The notes: generated by a model from the sequence alone, not told the origin. A stretch of 64,000 bases of DNA from Nocardioides jiangxiensis (GCF_030580915.1 NZ_JAUQTA010000001.1:1178001-1242000), one strand, 5' to 3'; shown: positions 24,646-34,313, counted from the stretch's first letter. Translations and numbers: made by a program.

Positions 24646-25206
24646 TCACGACCCGACAACGGTTGGCGCCAGCAGCCCGTCCACGAGCACGTCGGCCAGG
24701 GGTGCGAACGCGGACTCGTCCAGCTCGCCCTGGTCGACGACCATGGCCAGCCCACCCACGAGCCGTGCCAGCTGGACGCCGTCGACTCCCGGGCGGAGGT
24801 CGGCGCCCAGCGCCTCGACGACACGGCCGCTCGCCTGCGCGAAGGCCGCGGCCTTCGTGGCGATGCGCGACTCGTCGTCCCCGAGGGCTGCGGTCAGCCT
24901 GGCCGCGGCGCCCTTGCTGTAGGTCACCTCGGCGACACCGCCGCGGACCCAGGAGAGCAGGCGCTCCCGCGGCGACCCGTCGACGGCGATCGCCGCGTCT
25001 GCCGCGGCGTCGAGCCGGTCGATGAAGGCCTGCATGAGCGCATTGAGGAGGTCGTCGCGGGTCGGGAAGTGGCGGTAGAGGGTGCCCGCTCCGACGCCGG
25101 CCCGGCGGGCGACCTCGTCGAGCGGAGCCTCGAGGCCGCGCTCCCGGAAGACCTCACGCGCAGCCTGGAGCAGTTTGTCGTGGTTGCGCTTGGCGTCGGC
25201 CCGCAC
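24646..25206 (-). CDS. TetR-family regulator of the adjacent MFS exporter
   Basis: A 186-residue TetR repressor. The helix-turn-helix is clear (APLDEVARRAGVGAGTLYRHFPTRDDLLNAL, about residues 30-60) and the rest is the helical ligand-binding domain with a SetR-like C-terminal part. GTG 25206 is chosen because AAGTGAGG ends five bases upstream; GTG 25212 is the alternative. It is divergent from an MFS drug exporter, with two palindromes in the shared 113-bp gap, so it very probably represses that exporter and itself until a ligand binds. Confidence 0.92.
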   Translation of the reverse strand: MRADAKRNHDKLLQAAREVFRERGLEAPLDEVARRAGVGAGTLYRHFPTRDDLLNALMQAFIDRLDAAADAAIAVDGSPRERLLSWVRGGVAEVTYSKGAAARLTAALGDDESRIATKAAAFAQASGRVVEALGADLRPGVDGVQLARLVGGLAMVVDQGELDESAFAPLADVLVDGLLAPTVVGS

Positions 25207-25224
25207 GGACACCTCACTTGCTAA

Positions 25225-25241
25225 ACGGAGACACTCTCCGT
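25225..25241. promoter_or_regulatory. TetR operator 1
   Basis: ACGGAGA-CAC-TCTCCGT, a perfect 7-bp-arm palindrome in the divergent TetR/MFS region, 19 bases from the tetR start. Confidence 0.75.
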
Positions 25242-25257
25242 ATCGTGGACATCGAAC

Positions 25258-25272
25258 CGGAGGAACCCTCCG
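25258..25272. promoter_or_regulatory. TetR operator 2
   Basis: CGGAGG-AAC-CCTCCG, a second palindrome with the same CGGAG/CTCCG half-sites, 48 bases before the MFS start. Confidence 0.7.
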
Positions 25273-25319
25273 TATCGCCAGTCTACGACAGGCCCACAGG
25301 CCGGAACAGGACCTCATCC

Positions 25320-26714
25320 GTGGCCACAGCCCTCACCACCAGTGCCGCCGCGCGCCCCACCGTGACCCGGGGATCTGCGGTCGGCATGGGCGCCGTGCTC
25401 GTCGCCCAGCTGATGCTCGTGCTCGACGCGACGATCGTGAACGTCGCCCTGCCCCACATCGCCACCGACCTCCACTTCTCGCCCGCGTCGCTCTCGTGGG
25501 TGCTCAGCGCCTACGCCCTCGCCTTCGGCGGACTGCTGCTGCTCGGCGGCCGCCTCGGCGACGTCCTCGGGCGGCGGCGTACCTTCCTGGCGGGTGTCGC
25601 GATCTTCACCGCCGCCTCCCTCACCGGCGCGCTCGCCCCCTGGGGCTGGCTGCTGGTCGCCGCGCGGGCCCTCCAGGGCGTCGGCGCCGCCCTGTCCGCG
25701 CCTGCCGTGCTGGCGCTGCTGACCACCAACGCGCCCGACGAGTACGCCCGGACCCGTGCCCTCGCCCTCTTCTCGGCCGTCTCCTCCGGCGGCGGCGCCC
25801 TCGGCCTGATCCTCGGCGGCACGATCACCGAGACGCTGTCGTGGCGCTGGACCCTCACCATCAACGTGCCGATCGGGCTGGTCGTCCTCGCCCTGGTCGC
25901 CCGTCTCGTGCAGGAGACGCCGCGGCGTACCGACCGGTTCGACGTGCTCGGTGCGGTCACCGCGACCGGCGGCGCCGTGGCCCTGGTGTGGACGTTGACG
26001 CGCGCGGACTCCGTCGGCTGGACCGGCCCGCAGACCCTCGGCGGCTTCGCGGTCGCGCTCGCCCTGTTCGCCCTGCTCGCGGTCGCCGAGCGGCGCCACC
26101 CGCACCCGCTGCTGCGTCCCTCGCTGCTGGCCGACCGGCGCCGGATCGCGGCCCTGGTCGTAATGGCCAACGTCTACGCCGGCATGCTCGCTGTCTTCTT
26201 CGTGCTCGCCTCGTGGTTCGCGCTCCAGCTCGGCTACAGCCCGCTCCGTGCCGGGCTCGCCTTCCTCCCGCTCCCGGTCGGCGTCTTCACGATGTCGCGG
26301 ATCACGCCGCGGCTGGTCCGGGCCGTCGGCCGCATCCCGCTGATCCTCACCGGCGTCGGCCTGCTGACCACGTCGTACGCCCTCCTGCTTCGGCTGGACG
26401 CCGGCAGCACCTGGCTCACCGGCATCCTCCCGTCGGTCGCGATGCTGGGCGTGGGCGCCGGGCTCACCTTCATGCCGATCACCGCGACCGTCCTCGACGG
26501 CGTCCCCCACGAGTACGCCGGGTCGGCGTCGGGCCTGCTCCAGACCATGCAGCAGCTCGGCGGCGCGATCGGCCTGGCCGTGGTGGCCAGCGTGCTGGCG
26601 GCATTCCACGTCGACGGGGACTTCACCGCCGGCGGGCACGCCGGCATCGTGGCCGGCTTCGTCCTGTCGCTGCTCGCGTTCGTCAGCGCCCTGACGCTCG
26701 CGCGTCGGCGGTGA
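25320..26714 (+). CDS. MFS multidrug exporter, DHA2 (14-TM) family
   Basis: A 464-residue proton-driven exporter with about 14 membrane helices. Family motifs: LDATIVNVALPHIATDL in helix 1 (the D1 motif of DHA2 drug transporters), GGRLGDVLGRRRTF (motif A, residues about 75-90) and ALQGVGAALSAPAVLALL in helix 5 (motif C). The GTG at 25320 follows AGGA by nine bases; an in-frame ATG at 25218 would place the operators inside the coding region and is rejected. Its partner regulator is the divergent TetR. Substrate unknown. Confidence 0.92.
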   Translation: MATALTTSAAARPTVTRGSAVGMGAVLVAQLMLVLDATIVNVALPHIATDLHFSPASLSWVLSAYALAFGGLLLLGGRLGDVLGRRRTFLAGVAIFTAASLTGALAPWGWLLVAARALQGVGAALSAPAVLALLTTNAPDEYARTRALALFSAVSSGGGALGLILGGTITETLSWRWTLTINVPIGLVVLALVARLVQETPRRTDRFDVLGAVTATGGAVALVWTLTRADSVGWTGPQTLGGFAVALALFALLAVAERRHPHPLLRPSLLADRRRIAALVVMANVYAGMLAVFFVLASWFALQLGYSPLRAGLAFLPLPVGVFTMSRITPRLVRAVGRIPLILTGVGLLTTSYALLLRLDAGSTWLTGILPSVAMLGVGAGLTFMPITATVLDGVPHEYAGSASGLLQTMQQLGGAIGLAVVASVLAAFHVDGDFTAGGHAGIVAGFVLSLLAFVSALTLARRR

Positions 26715-26732
26715 TCCCGCGGACGGTGCGAC

Positions 26733-27092
26733 TCAGGCCAGCGGGAGGTAGGGCGCGAGGTCGGTCCGCTCGCCGCTGGCCCTGAGCGCGCCGGACTCGG
26801 CCGCTTCGTGCCAGGTGATCGCCCCCGTGGCGAGCGCGAGCCAGGTCGCGGCATCGGTCTCGACGACGGCCCGCGGGGTGCCGCGCGTGTGCCGGCCACC
26901 CTCCACGGCCTGCACCGCGCCGTACGGCGGCACCCGGACCTCGACGGAGTAGCCGGGCGCGCGCCGCTCGAGGAGCCCGAGCGTGTCCTTGACCAGGACC
27001 TTGAGCTCGGCCCGCTGCGCGGTGCCGGCCCGCCACGCGGCCCACGCAGCGGAGAGCACCGCCGGGTCGACGGCTCGCTGACGGGGAGGCAT
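26733..27092 (-). CDS. Sterol-carrier-fold (SCP2-like) small protein
   Basis: A 119-residue protein of the actinobacterial sterol carrier family, which binds hydrophobic ligands or acts as a small structural domain. Visible features are VEVRVPPYGAVQAVEG and AVVETDAATWLALATGAITW, which match the SCP2 beta-sheet and the final helix. GGGGAG lies nine bases before ATG 27092. Genes of this family are commonly found near purF/purM in actinobacteria, which fits here, but no purine role is known. Confidence 0.85.
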   Translation of the reverse strand: MPPRQRAVDPAVLSAAWAAWRAGTAQRAELKVLVKDTLGLLERRAPGYSVEVRVPPYGAVQAVEGGRHTRGTPRAVVETDAATWLALATGAITWHEAAESGALRASGERTDLAPYLPLA

Positions 27093-27133
27093 GGGTCCAT
27101 TCTCCCCGGCCCTCGCGAGCGCCACGCACCCGG

Positions 27134-27556
27134 TCAGTCGAAGCGGCCGGCCCGGCCCCTCTTGATCTCGCCGCGCTGCTTCTTGCCCGCGAGCCGGCGC
27201 TCCTGCGAGCCACGCGTCGGACGGGTGGGACGCCGCTTCGGGGGAGGCGGGGCCGACGCCTCGCGGAGGAGCTGGGCCAGGCGCTCCCGGGCGGCACGAC
27301 GGTTGGCCAGCTGGTTGCGGTGCTCGCTGGCCGCGATGGTGAGGACGCCGTCGGCAAGCCGCGGCGCGAGGCGGGAGAGCAGGCGCTCGCGGAGGTGCTC
27401 CGGGACCGAGGGCGCCCGCGCCACGTCGTAGGAGAGCTCGACGCGGCTGTCCGTGGTGTTGACGCCCTGGCCGCCCGGTCCGGACGAGCGCGAGAACCGC
27501 TCGCTCAGCTCCGCCTCGGGTACGACGAAGCGTGACGTGACGACCAGGTCAGGCAT
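27134..27556 (-). CDS. arfB: Ribosome rescue hydrolase ArfB
   Basis: A 140-residue class I release-factor-like protein. The GGQ motif (SSGPGGQGVNTTDSRVEL, about residues 24-41) catalyses peptidyl-tRNA hydrolysis on stalled ribosomes, and the basic tail (KRRPTRPTRGSQERRLAGKKQRGEIKRG) enters the mRNA channel as in ArfB/ICT1. No codon-recognition domain is present, as expected. ATG 27556 lies inside the last codons of the MFS gene upstream (8-base overlap), so translation is coupled. Confidence 0.95.
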   Translation of the reverse strand: MPDLVVTSRFVVPEAELSERFSRSSGPGGQGVNTTDSRVELSYDVARAPSVPEHLRERLLSRLAPRLADGVLTIAASEHRNQLANRRAARERLAQLLREASAPPPPKRRPTRPTRGSQERRLAGKKQRGEIKRGRAGRFD

Positions 27557-28844
27557 GTCCGGCCTCGCCGTCCGGGAACACGCGCATGCCGAGCAGCGGC
27601 GAGAACCAGACGGGGGCGATGGCGACCACCGACAGCGCCACGCCCACCCACAGCGTCGGCACCAGCCCGATCCCGTCGGCGAGGACTCCCGCCAGCAGGG
27701 AGGAGATCGGCATGACACCCCACACGACGAAGCGTGCGGAGGCGTTCATGCGACCCAGCAGGCGGGGCGGGCAGACGCGCTGACGCATGCTCACCTGGGT
27801 GATGTTGTAGGCCAGGATGGCACCCGAGAGCAGGAACTCCGAGGCCACCATCAGCGCCAGCGCGAGCCAGAGCGGGAGCAGCGGCGCAACGGGCCAGATG
27901 ACGACACCGACGGCGATCGCGACCGTGCTGAGCGGGATCAGCGTGCCCTCCCCCACGAGCCGCCCGAGCCGGGCGGCGAGGACTGCGCCGACGACGCCTC
28001 CGGCAGCCCCGACGCCGAAGACGGCGCCCATCACCCAGGGCTCCAGGGCGAGCTCACGCAGGAAGAGCACCGGCATCAGCGTGAAGATCATCGTGTTGCC
28101 GAGGTTCCCGATCGCGGTGCTCCCGATGATGCGTCGGAGCAGCTCGTGGCCGAGCACGAACCGGAGCCCCTCGGGGATCGCCCGTCGCAGCGGCTCGTGG
28201 TCCGCGCGCGAGGTCGGCACCTCGCGGTCACGCACGCGGGTCAGGAGGACGGCAGAGACCAGGTAGCCCACGCCGTCGGCGAGGATCAGCAGCGGGGCAG
28301 TGACGACCTTGAGCAGCAGGCCACCCACGGCCGGACCGGCGATGTGGGCGATCTGCGCAGTGCCCTCGAGCCGGGAGTTCGCCCGCGGGACCTCGGCGGC
28401 CGGCACGAGGAACGGCACGTAGGACTGGTACGCCACGTCGAAGAAGACGGTCGCGACACCGATCACCGCCGCCACGGCGTAGAGGTGCCACATCGCGAGG
28501 TGCCCGCTCAGCCACAGCACGGGGACGACGACGGATGCCGCCACGCGGACGAGGTCGGCGGCGATCATCACCCGCCGCTTGAGCCAGCGGTCGACCCACG
28601 CACCGGCCGGCAGCCCCACGAGCAGGAACGCCGCGGTCGTCGCGGCATTGAGGACGCCGACCTCGAAGCTGCTCGCACGGAGCAGCACGACCGCCACCAC
28701 GGGCAGGGCGAGCATGCCGATCTCGCGGCAGAAGACCGAGGCCGTCTCGCCCGCCCAGAACGCCCGGAAGCCGGGCCCGAGGCCGACGGCGGGCGGACGT
28801 CCCGGGGTCGCTGCGCCGGTGGTGCCGGCGAGGTCGGAAGTCAC
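27549..28844 (-). CDS. MFS transporter, DHA3/enterobactin-exporter-like
   Basis: A 431-residue, 12-helix MFS protein of the DHA3 group, often annotated as macrolide or siderophore exporters. Motif A variant GLPAGAWVDRWLKRRVM is in the loop after helix 2, and FFDVAYQSYVPFLV in helix 5 is typical of DHA3. The middle loop is short. The start is GTG 28844, six bases after a CAGGCT box. It overlaps arfB at its 3' end. No regulator is adjacent; substrate unknown. Confidence 0.9.
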   Translation of the reverse strand: MTSDLAGTTGAATPGRPPAVGLGPGFRAFWAGETASVFCREIGMLALPVVAVVLLRASSFEVGVLNAATTAAFLLVGLPAGAWVDRWLKRRVMIAADLVRVAASVVVPVLWLSGHLAMWHLYAVAAVIGVATVFFDVAYQSYVPFLVPAAEVPRANSRLEGTAQIAHIAGPAVGGLLLKVVTAPLLILADGVGYLVSAVLLTRVRDREVPTSRADHEPLRRAIPEGLRFVLGHELLRRIIGSTAIGNLGNTMIFTLMPVLFLRELALEPWVMGAVFGVGAAGGVVGAVLAARLGRLVGEGTLIPLSTVAIAVGVVIWPVAPLLPLWLALALMVASEFLLSGAILAYNITQVSMRQRVCPPRLLGRMNASARFVVWGVMPISSLLAGVLADGIGLVPTLWVGVALSVVAIAPVWFSPLLGMRVFPDGEAGHA

Positions 28845-28900
28845 CCCGTCAGCCTGTCACGGCCGCACGCTTGGCATCCACACCTTTTCGCGGGAACGCC

Positions 28901-28933
28901 GAAGGCCCCCACCGCCAGGCGGTGAGGGCCTTC
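28901..28933 (-). terminator. Terminator of purL
   Basis: GAAGGCCC pairs with GGGCCTTC and the inner CACCGCC with GGCGGTG, 13 bases after the purL stop. Confidence 0.85.
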
Positions 28934-28946
28934 CAGGGCGCGGGGA

Positions 28947-31205
28947 TCAGGCCATCGCAGCCGGGAGCGTGGCGCTCCAGGCCTCGCGGACCTCGGCGAT
29001 CGGGAGCTCGAACTGGCCCTCGACGACGATCGCGTCGCCGCCGGTGGTGCCGAGTGCCGTGGCGGGGACGCCGTGCTTGGCAGCCAGCGCCTCGAGCTCG
29101 TCGGCGCGGCCGGCGTCCACCGTGACCAGGACGCGGGCGGTCGACTCGGCGAAGAGCCCCAGGAAGGCGTCGCCCTGGAGCGACACCGTCGCGCCGATGG
29201 AGTTCTTCAGGGACGACTCGACCAGCGCCTGGGAGAGGCCGCCGTCGGAGAGGTCGTGGGCCGAGGCGAGCAGGCCGACGCCCTCGAAGAGCAGCGCGGC
29301 GAGCGCCTTCTCGGCGGCGAAGTCGACCTTCGGCGGCAGGCCGCCGAGGTGCCCGTGGACGACGTGCGCCCACTCCGAGCCCGAGAGCTCCTCGCGGGTC
29401 TCCCCGAGCAGGTACACCGCCTGGCCCTCGGCCTGGAACGACGAGGGAGTGCGCTTGGTGACGTCGTCGATGACACCGAGCACGGCGACGACGGGCGTCG
29501 GGAGGATCGCGGTCTCGCCGGTCTGGTTGTAGAGCGACACGTTGCCGCCGGTGACCGGGGTGCCGAGCTCCTGGCAGCCCTCCTTGAGGCCGGTGCAGGC
29601 CTGGGCGAACTGCCACATGACGGCCGGGTCCTCGGGGGAGCCGAAGTTGAGGCAGTCGGAGACGGCGAGCGGCTGGGCGCCGCCGGTCGCGACGTTGCGG
29701 TACGACTCGACCAGCGCGAGCTGGGCGCCGGCGAACGGGTCGAGCTTGGCGAAGCGGCCGTTGCAGTCGGTGGACACGGAGACACCGAGGTTGGTCTCGT
29801 CGTCGATGCGGATCATGCCGGAGTCCTCCGGCTGCGACAGCACCGTGTTGCCGCGGACGTAGCGGTCGTACTGGTCGGTGATCCACGACTTGTCGCACAG
29901 GTTGGGCGAGGCGGCAAGCCTGATGACGGTCTCGCGGAGCTCGGCACCCGTCGTCGGGCGCGGGAGCTTCTCGGCGCCGTCGGCCTGGAGGGCGTCCTGC
30001 CACTCCGGGCGCTCGAACGGGCGGTTGTAGACCGGGCCCTCGTGGGCGACCGTGCCCGGCGGGACGTCGACGACGGTCTGGCCGTGCCAGTCGATGACCA
30101 GGCGGCCGGTCTCGGTGACCTCGCCGATGACCGCGGCTTCGACGTCCCACTTCGCGCAGATCGCGAGGAAGGCGTCGATGTTCTTCGGCTCGACGACCGC
30201 CATCATGCGCTCCTGCGACTCGCTCATGAGGATCTCCTCGGGCGAGAGCGTGGAGTCGCGCAGCGGCACCTTGTCGAGGTGGACGTGCATGCCACCGTCA
30301 CCGGCCGAGGCGAGCTCGGAGGTGGCGCAGGAAAGGCCCGCGCCACCGAGGTCCTGGATGCCGGCGACCACGTGGGCGGCGTACAGCTCGAGGGTGCACT
30401 CGATGAGGAGCTTCTCCATGAACGGGTCGCCGACCTGGACGGCCGGGCGCTTGGCCGGGCCGTCGGCGTCGAAGGTCTCCGAGGCGAGGACGGAGACGCC
30501 ACCGATGCCGTCGCCACCGGTGCGCGCGCCGTAGAGGACGACGAGGTTGCCCTCGCCGGTCGCGTTGGCGAGGTGCAGGTCCTCGTGGCGCAGGACGCCG
30601 ACCGCGAGGGCGTTGACGAGCGGGTTGCCGAGGTAGGTCTCGTCGAAGACGGCCTCGCCACCGATGTTGGGCAGGCCGAGGCAGTTGCCGTAGCCGCCGA
30701 CGCCCGCGACGATGCCCGGCAGGACGCGGTGGGTGTCGTCGGCGTCCAGCGGGCCGAAGCGCAGCGGGTCCATGACCGCGACCGGGCGGGCGCCCATCGC
30801 GATGATGTCGCGGACGATGCCGCCGATGCCGGTCGCAGCACCCTGGTACGGCTCGACGTACGACGGGTGGTTGTGCGACTCGACCTTGAAGGACACGGCG
30901 TAGCCCTGGCCGATGTCGAGGACGCCGGCGTTCTCGCCGATGCCCGCGAGCATGGGACCGCGCGGGGTCTCCTGCTTCAGCTCACCGAACTGGCGCAGGT
31001 GCACCTTGGACGACTTGTAGGAGCAGTGCTCCGACCACATGACGGAGTACATCGCCAGCTCGGACGACGTGGGTCGGCGGCCCAGGATCTCGCGGATGCG
31101 GGCGTACTCGTCCTCCTTGAGGCCGAGGTCAGCCCACGGCTGCTCCCGCTCCGGGTCGGTGCTCGCGACGGCGACGGTGTCCAGGGCAGATCGGCTCTCA
31201 GTCAC
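28947..31205 (-). CDS. purL: Phosphoribosylformylglycinamidine synthase large subunit
   Basis: A 752-residue small-type PurL that aminates FGAR with ammonia supplied by PurQ and assisted by PurS (step 4). Two tandem PurM-like halves are present: HCSYKSSK at the N terminus, [30 protein letters not shown] and [17 protein letters not shown] in the second half. The size fits the three-subunit system, and purS and purQ lie 2-3 kb upstream on the same strand. GTG 31205 is eight bases after a TAGAAT box; the longer frame upstream is low complexity. A single-gene transcript with its own terminator. Confidence 0.97.
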   Translation of the reverse strand: MTESRSALDTVAVASTDPEREQPWADLGLKEDEYARIREILGRRPTSSELAMYSVMWSEHCSYKSSKVHLRQFGELKQETPRGPMLAGIGENAGVLDIGQGYAVSFKVESHNHPSYVEPYQGAATGIGGIVRDIIAMGARPVAVMDPLRFGPLDADDTHRVLPGIVAGVGGYGNCLGLPNIGGEAVFDETYLGNPLVNALAVGVLRHEDLHLANATGEGNLVVLYGARTGGDGIGGVSVLASETFDADGPAKRPAVQVGDPFMEKLLIECTLELYAAHVVAGIQDLGGAGLSCATSELASAGDGGMHVHLDKVPLRDSTLSPEEILMSESQERMMAVVEPKNIDAFLAICAKWDVEAAVIGEVTETGRLVIDWHGQTVVDVPPGTVAHEGPVYNRPFERPEWQDALQADGAEKLPRPTTGAELRETVIRLAASPNLCDKSWITDQYDRYVRGNTVLSQPEDSGMIRIDDETNLGVSVSTDCNGRFAKLDPFAGAQLALVESYRNVATGGAQPLAVSDCLNFGSPEDPAVMWQFAQACTGLKEGCQELGTPVTGGNVSLYNQTGETAILPTPVVAVLGVIDDVTKRTPSSFQAEGQAVYLLGETREELSGSEWAHVVHGHLGGLPPKVDFAAEKALAALLFEGVGLLASAHDLSDGGLSQALVESSLKNSIGATVSLQGDAFLGLFAESTARVLVTVDAGRADELEALAAKHGVPATALGTTGGDAIVVEGQFELPIAEVREAWSATLPAAMA

Positions 31206-31213
31206 GGTAGGAG

Positions 31214-31219
31214 ATTCTA
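31214..31219 (-). promoter_or_regulatory. -10 box of purL
   Basis: TAGAAT on the minus strand, eight bases before GTG 31205, giving a leader of at most one or two bases. Confidence 0.6.
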
Positions 31220-31375
31220 CGGGCGTACGGCGCCACCCCCGACCGCGCGTCCGGGGCTGGCCGGACCGAGGCTCCGCCGCACGCGGAGCGCTCGTGCGGC
31301 GAGGGGGCGGTTGCCGCCGCGCGGCGTCTGGCGGCAGCGGTGCCACCGGCGCCGACACCGCCTCTGACCTGCGAA

Positions 31376-31393
31376 AACTACAAATTTGTAGTT
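31376..31393. promoter_or_regulatory. 18-bp perfect AT-rich palindrome
   Basis: AACTACAAATTTGTAGTT is a perfect palindrome with only 4 G/C, in a region of 70% GC, 72 bases before the DUF1906 gene start. Half-sites ACTACA/TGTAGT equal those of BlaI/MecI-type operators, but the spacer is two bases longer. Confidence 0.75.
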
Positions 31394-31465
31394 CGTCGTG
31401 ACCTCTGTTGCTGATGTGACTGGAGTGGTTAACGTGGTCCCTCACCTCACCCTCGGAGAGTTTTC

Positions 31466-32860
31466 ATGCGCGCCCTCGCCCGGACCCGGACGGACCTGCG
31501 GACCCCGCAGGCCCCACAGATCCGCACCCGCCTGACCACGACCCTGGTCGCCTTCGCGGCGCTCCTCGGCCTCGGCCTCGGTGGGGTCGCGCTGACCCGC
31601 GACGGGGGTGTCGCCGCGCTGGCCGCGGGGAGCAACCCGACCACGCCGGGCGCGTTCACCGGCTACGGCTTCGACCAGTGCCTGGCGCCGACCCAGGCCA
31701 AGATGGACACCTGGCTGGAGAGCTCGCCGTTCCTCGCCGTCGGGATCTACATCAGCGGAAACTCGCGGGCCTGCCGCTCCCAGCCCAACCTCACGCCGAC
31801 CTGGGTCTCCACGCAGCTCGCGAAGGGCTGGCGCCTCCTGCCGATCACGCTCGGGCCCCAGGCCAGCTGCCAGCCGCGCTTCCCTCGCTACAACGACGAC
31901 CCGACGATCAACCCCGACCCCGCGAACTACTACGCCAAGGCGAAGGCGCAGGGCTCACTCGAGGCCGACCGGGCGGTGACCGCCGCGAAGGCACTCGGGA
32001 TCGTCCCGGGCAGCACCCTCTTCTACGACCTCGAGGGCTTCGACCTCAGCAACACCGACTGCCGGGAGTCCGCGCTCCGCTTCGTCCACGCCTGGGACAT
32101 CCGCCTGCACCAGCTCGGCTACGTGGCCGGCTTCTACTCCAGCGCCAGCTCGGGCATCAAGATGGTCGACGACGCCCGCGTGAACCACCCCGGCGTCTTC
32201 ACCCTCCCCGACGTCCTCTGGATCGCGCGCTGGGACGGGCAGCCGAACACCACCACCGAGACGCGTTACCTCCGCACCGACGGCTGGACCGGAGGCGTCC
32301 GGGTGAAGCAGTACCAGGGCGGCCACGACGAGACCTGGGGCGGCGTGACCATCACCATCGACCGCAACTGGCTCAACGTCGGCGGCGGCTCCCGGTCTGC
32401 GACGGAGACGCACTGCGACGGCGTGAAGGTGGACTTCACGAGCTATCCGAAGCTCACCCTCGGCATGACCCGTCCCGAGGTCCGCGCCGTGAAGTGCTTC
32501 CTGCGCGAGCAGGGCATGACCGGCATCAGGCTCAACGACTACTTCGGCAGCGGGCTCGCGAGCGCGATGGCCACCTGGAAGTCGCGCAACGGCTTCGCTC
32601 CCAGCGCGTCCTGGTACAGCGGCCACTGGACCGCGCTGCTGGCCCACGGCGGCTCCGGCTGGCAGAAGCGCGGATCGACCGGCGCCAACGTGTGGCGCCT
32701 GCAGCGGGCGCTCGCCGCCCGCGGCCTGGCCAGCCCGCTCACGGGCGTCTACGACGGCACCACCGAGTCCGCGGTCCGGACCTACCAGTCGCGGGTCGGC
32801 ATGACCTCGAGCGGGGTCGTGACACCGACGATGTGGACGCGGCTGACCCACGGCAGGTGA
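31466..32860 (+). CDS. Secreted DUF1906 (glycoside-hydrolase-like) protein with peptidoglycan-binding repeats
   Basis: A 464-residue exported protein. Residues 25-55 are a signal peptide (LVAFAALLGLGLGGVALT...AALAAG). Residues about 60-300 form a DUF1906/Rv2525c-like TIM-barrel-type domain (GYGFDQCLAPTQAKMDTW at the start; TLFYDLEGFD with the conserved Asp/Glu; DVLWIARWDG). About 325-385 and 395-464 are two peptidoglycan-binding-1-like modules (RPEVRAVKCFLREQGM; ANVWRLQRALAARGL...VRTYQSRVGM). A cell-wall-acting or wall-bound protein is likely. AT-rich palindrome 31376-31393 precedes it; GGAG lies about nine bases before the ATG. Confidence 0.9.
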   Translation: MRALARTRTDLRTPQAPQIRTRLTTTLVAFAALLGLGLGGVALTRDGGVAALAAGSNPTTPGAFTGYGFDQCLAPTQAKMDTWLESSPFLAVGIYISGNSRACRSQPNLTPTWVSTQLAKGWRLLPITLGPQASCQPRFPRYNDDPTINPDPANYYAKAKAQGSLEADRAVTAAKALGIVPGSTLFYDLEGFDLSNTDCRESALRFVHAWDIRLHQLGYVAGFYSSASSGIKMVDDARVNHPGVFTLPDVLWIARWDGQPNTTTETRYLRTDGWTGGVRVKQYQGGHDETWGGVTITIDRNWLNVGGGSRSATETHCDGVKVDFTSYPKLTLGMTRPEVRAVKCFLREQGMTGIRLNDYFGSGLASAMATWKSRNGFAPSASWYSGHWTALLAHGGSGWQKRGSTGANVWRLQRALAARGLASPLTGVYDGTTESAVRTYQSRVGMTSSGVVTPTMWTRLTHGR

Positions 32861-32890
32861 CGAAGGCGAACGGCTGACGCGGGAGAACGA

Positions 32891-32925
32891 CGAGGCCCCG
32901 CCACCCGAGGGGTGGCGGGGCCTCG
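32891..32925. terminator. Bidirectional terminator between the DUF1906 gene and DUF3817
   Basis: A perfect 15-bp stem, CGAGGCCCCGCCACC with GGTGGCGGGGCCTCG, around a five-base loop. Confidence 0.88.
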
Positions 32926-32942
32926 CTGCGTCAGGAGCGGAG

Positions 32943-33281
32943 TCAGCCCTGGACGGGCTCCGCGTCGTCGCTGCTGTCGTTCCAGCTGTCGGCGAGGAGA
33001 CCGGCCTTCTCGGCGTACAGGTCGAAGACGACGGTGAAGAGCGGCGGGATCGAGGAGAGCAGGCCCAGGCCGAGCTGCTTCTTCGACCACCTCGCGTCGA
33101 GGCCGACCCGCAGGGTCACCATCACGAACGCGATGAACGCGACGCCGTGGATCGGACCCATGACCTGGACCCCGATCTCGTCCTTGACGACGACGTACTT
33201 GAAGAACATGCCGACCAGCAGACCGGTCCACGAGACCGCCTCCGCGATCGCGGCGACACGGAAGGCCCTGAGCGGAGACAT
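32943..33281 (-). CDS. DUF3817 family membrane protein
   Basis: A 112-residue integral membrane protein of the DUF3817 family with three hydrophobic helices: AIAEAVSWTGLLVGMFFKYV, MGPIHGVAFIAFVMVTLRV (with the family GPIHG motif) and LLSSIPPLFTVVFDLY. The C terminus is acidic and cytoplasmic or free. The ATG overlaps the purQ stop by one base (TGATG), making it the last gene of purS-purQ-DUF3817. No role is known for the family. Confidence 0.9.
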   Translation of the reverse strand: MSPLRAFRVAAIAEAVSWTGLLVGMFFKYVVVKDEIGVQVMGPIHGVAFIAFVMVTLRVGLDARWSKKQLGLGLLSSIPPLFTVVFDLYAEKAGLLADSWNDSSDDAEPVQG

Positions 33282-33949
33282 CAGGCGAAGACCGACGCTG
33301 CGAGCGAGGTGAAGAAGCCGAGGCCGTCGACGCCGGGGCCGCACAGCTCCTCGACCGCGTGCTCGGGGTGCGGCATCAGGCCGACCACGTTGCCGCGCTC
33401 GTTGGTGATGCCCGCGATGTCGCGCAGCGAGCCGTTGGGGTTGACGTCGAGGTAGCGCGCGACGACCCGCCCCTCCCCTTCGAGCATGTCGAGCGTGGCC
33501 TCGTCGGCGACATAGGAGCCCTCGCCGTTCTTGAGGACGACGGTGATCTCCTGGTCCTTGGCGTAGGCGCTGGTCCAGGCGGTCGTGTTGTTCTCGATCC
33601 GGAGCTTCTGGTCGCGGCACACGAACTTGCGGTGGTCGTTGCGGATCAGCGCGCCGGGCAGCAGGTGCGCCTCGGTGAGGATCTGGAAGCCGTTGCAGAT
33701 GCCGAGGACCGGCATGCCCTTGCCGGCCGCCTCGATGACCTCGGTCATCACCGGCGAGAAGCGCGAGATCGCACCGCAGCGCAGGTAGTCGCCGAACGAG
33801 AAGCCACCCGGGAGGACGACGGCGTCGACCCCCTTCAGGTCGTGGTCGCCGTGCCACAGGGCGACGGCCTCGTTGCCACCGATGGTGACCGCGCGGGACG
33901 CGTCGACGTCGTCGAGCGTGCCGGGGAAGGTGACGACGCCGATCTTCAC
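33281..33949 (-). CDS. purQ: FGAM synthase glutaminase subunit
   Basis: A 222-residue class I glutamine amidotransferase that feeds ammonia to PurL. The nucleophile is Cys85 ([11 protein letters not shown]), and the His/Glu partners lie in [11 protein letters not shown] near the C terminus; [13 protein letters not shown] is the PurQ-specific loop. It shares an ATGA overlap with purS upstream and TGATG with the DUF3817 gene downstream, so all three are cotranscribed. Confidence 0.97.
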   Translation of the reverse strand: MKIGVVTFPGTLDDVDASRAVTIGGNEAVALWHGDHDLKGVDAVVLPGGFSFGDYLRCGAISRFSPVMTEVIEAAGKGMPVLGICNGFQILTEAHLLPGALIRNDHRKFVCRDQKLRIENNTTAWTSAYAKDQEITVVLKNGEGSYVADEATLDMLEGEGRVVARYLDVNPNGSLRDIAGITNERGNVVGLMPHPEHAVEELCGPGVDGLGFFTSLAASVFA

Positions 33950-34194
33950 TGGGCGTCCTCGACGCGGACGACGAAGTCCTCGATGACGGTGTTGGCCAGG
34001 AGGGTCTCCGCCATCTTCTCGACCTGGGCGAGGGTGGCCTCGTCAGCCGTCTCGACCTCGAGCTCGAAGCGCTTGCCCTGGCGGACGTCGGTCACGCCGG
34101 AGAAGCCCAGGCGCGGGAGGGCGCCGTGGACGGCCTTGCCCTGCGGGTCGAGGATTTCCGGCTTGAGCATGACGTCGACGACGACACGGGCCAC
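33946..34194 (-). CDS. purS: FGAM synthase subunit PurS
   Basis: An 82-residue PurS, the small dimeric scaffold of the PurLQS complex in Gram-positives. It shows the family pattern [23 protein letters not shown] and the C-terminal helix [22 protein letters not shown] 34194 has GGAG at a spacing of six bases. It leads the purS-purQ-DUF3817 operon. Confidence 0.96.
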   Translation of the reverse strand: MARVVVDVMLKPEILDPQGKAVHGALPRLGFSGVTDVRQGKRFELEVETADEATLAQVEKMAETLLANTVIEDFVVRVEDAQ

Positions 34195-34313
34195 GATGAG
34201 CTCCTTGAGAAGTGCGGCTTGCCCTTGGTTCCGGGCACGCTCATCCTACGGGCGCACGCCCACCGGTCGGGTGTGGTGCCCAGCACCCGGCCCCGGGTTG
34301 GCAGGATGACGCC

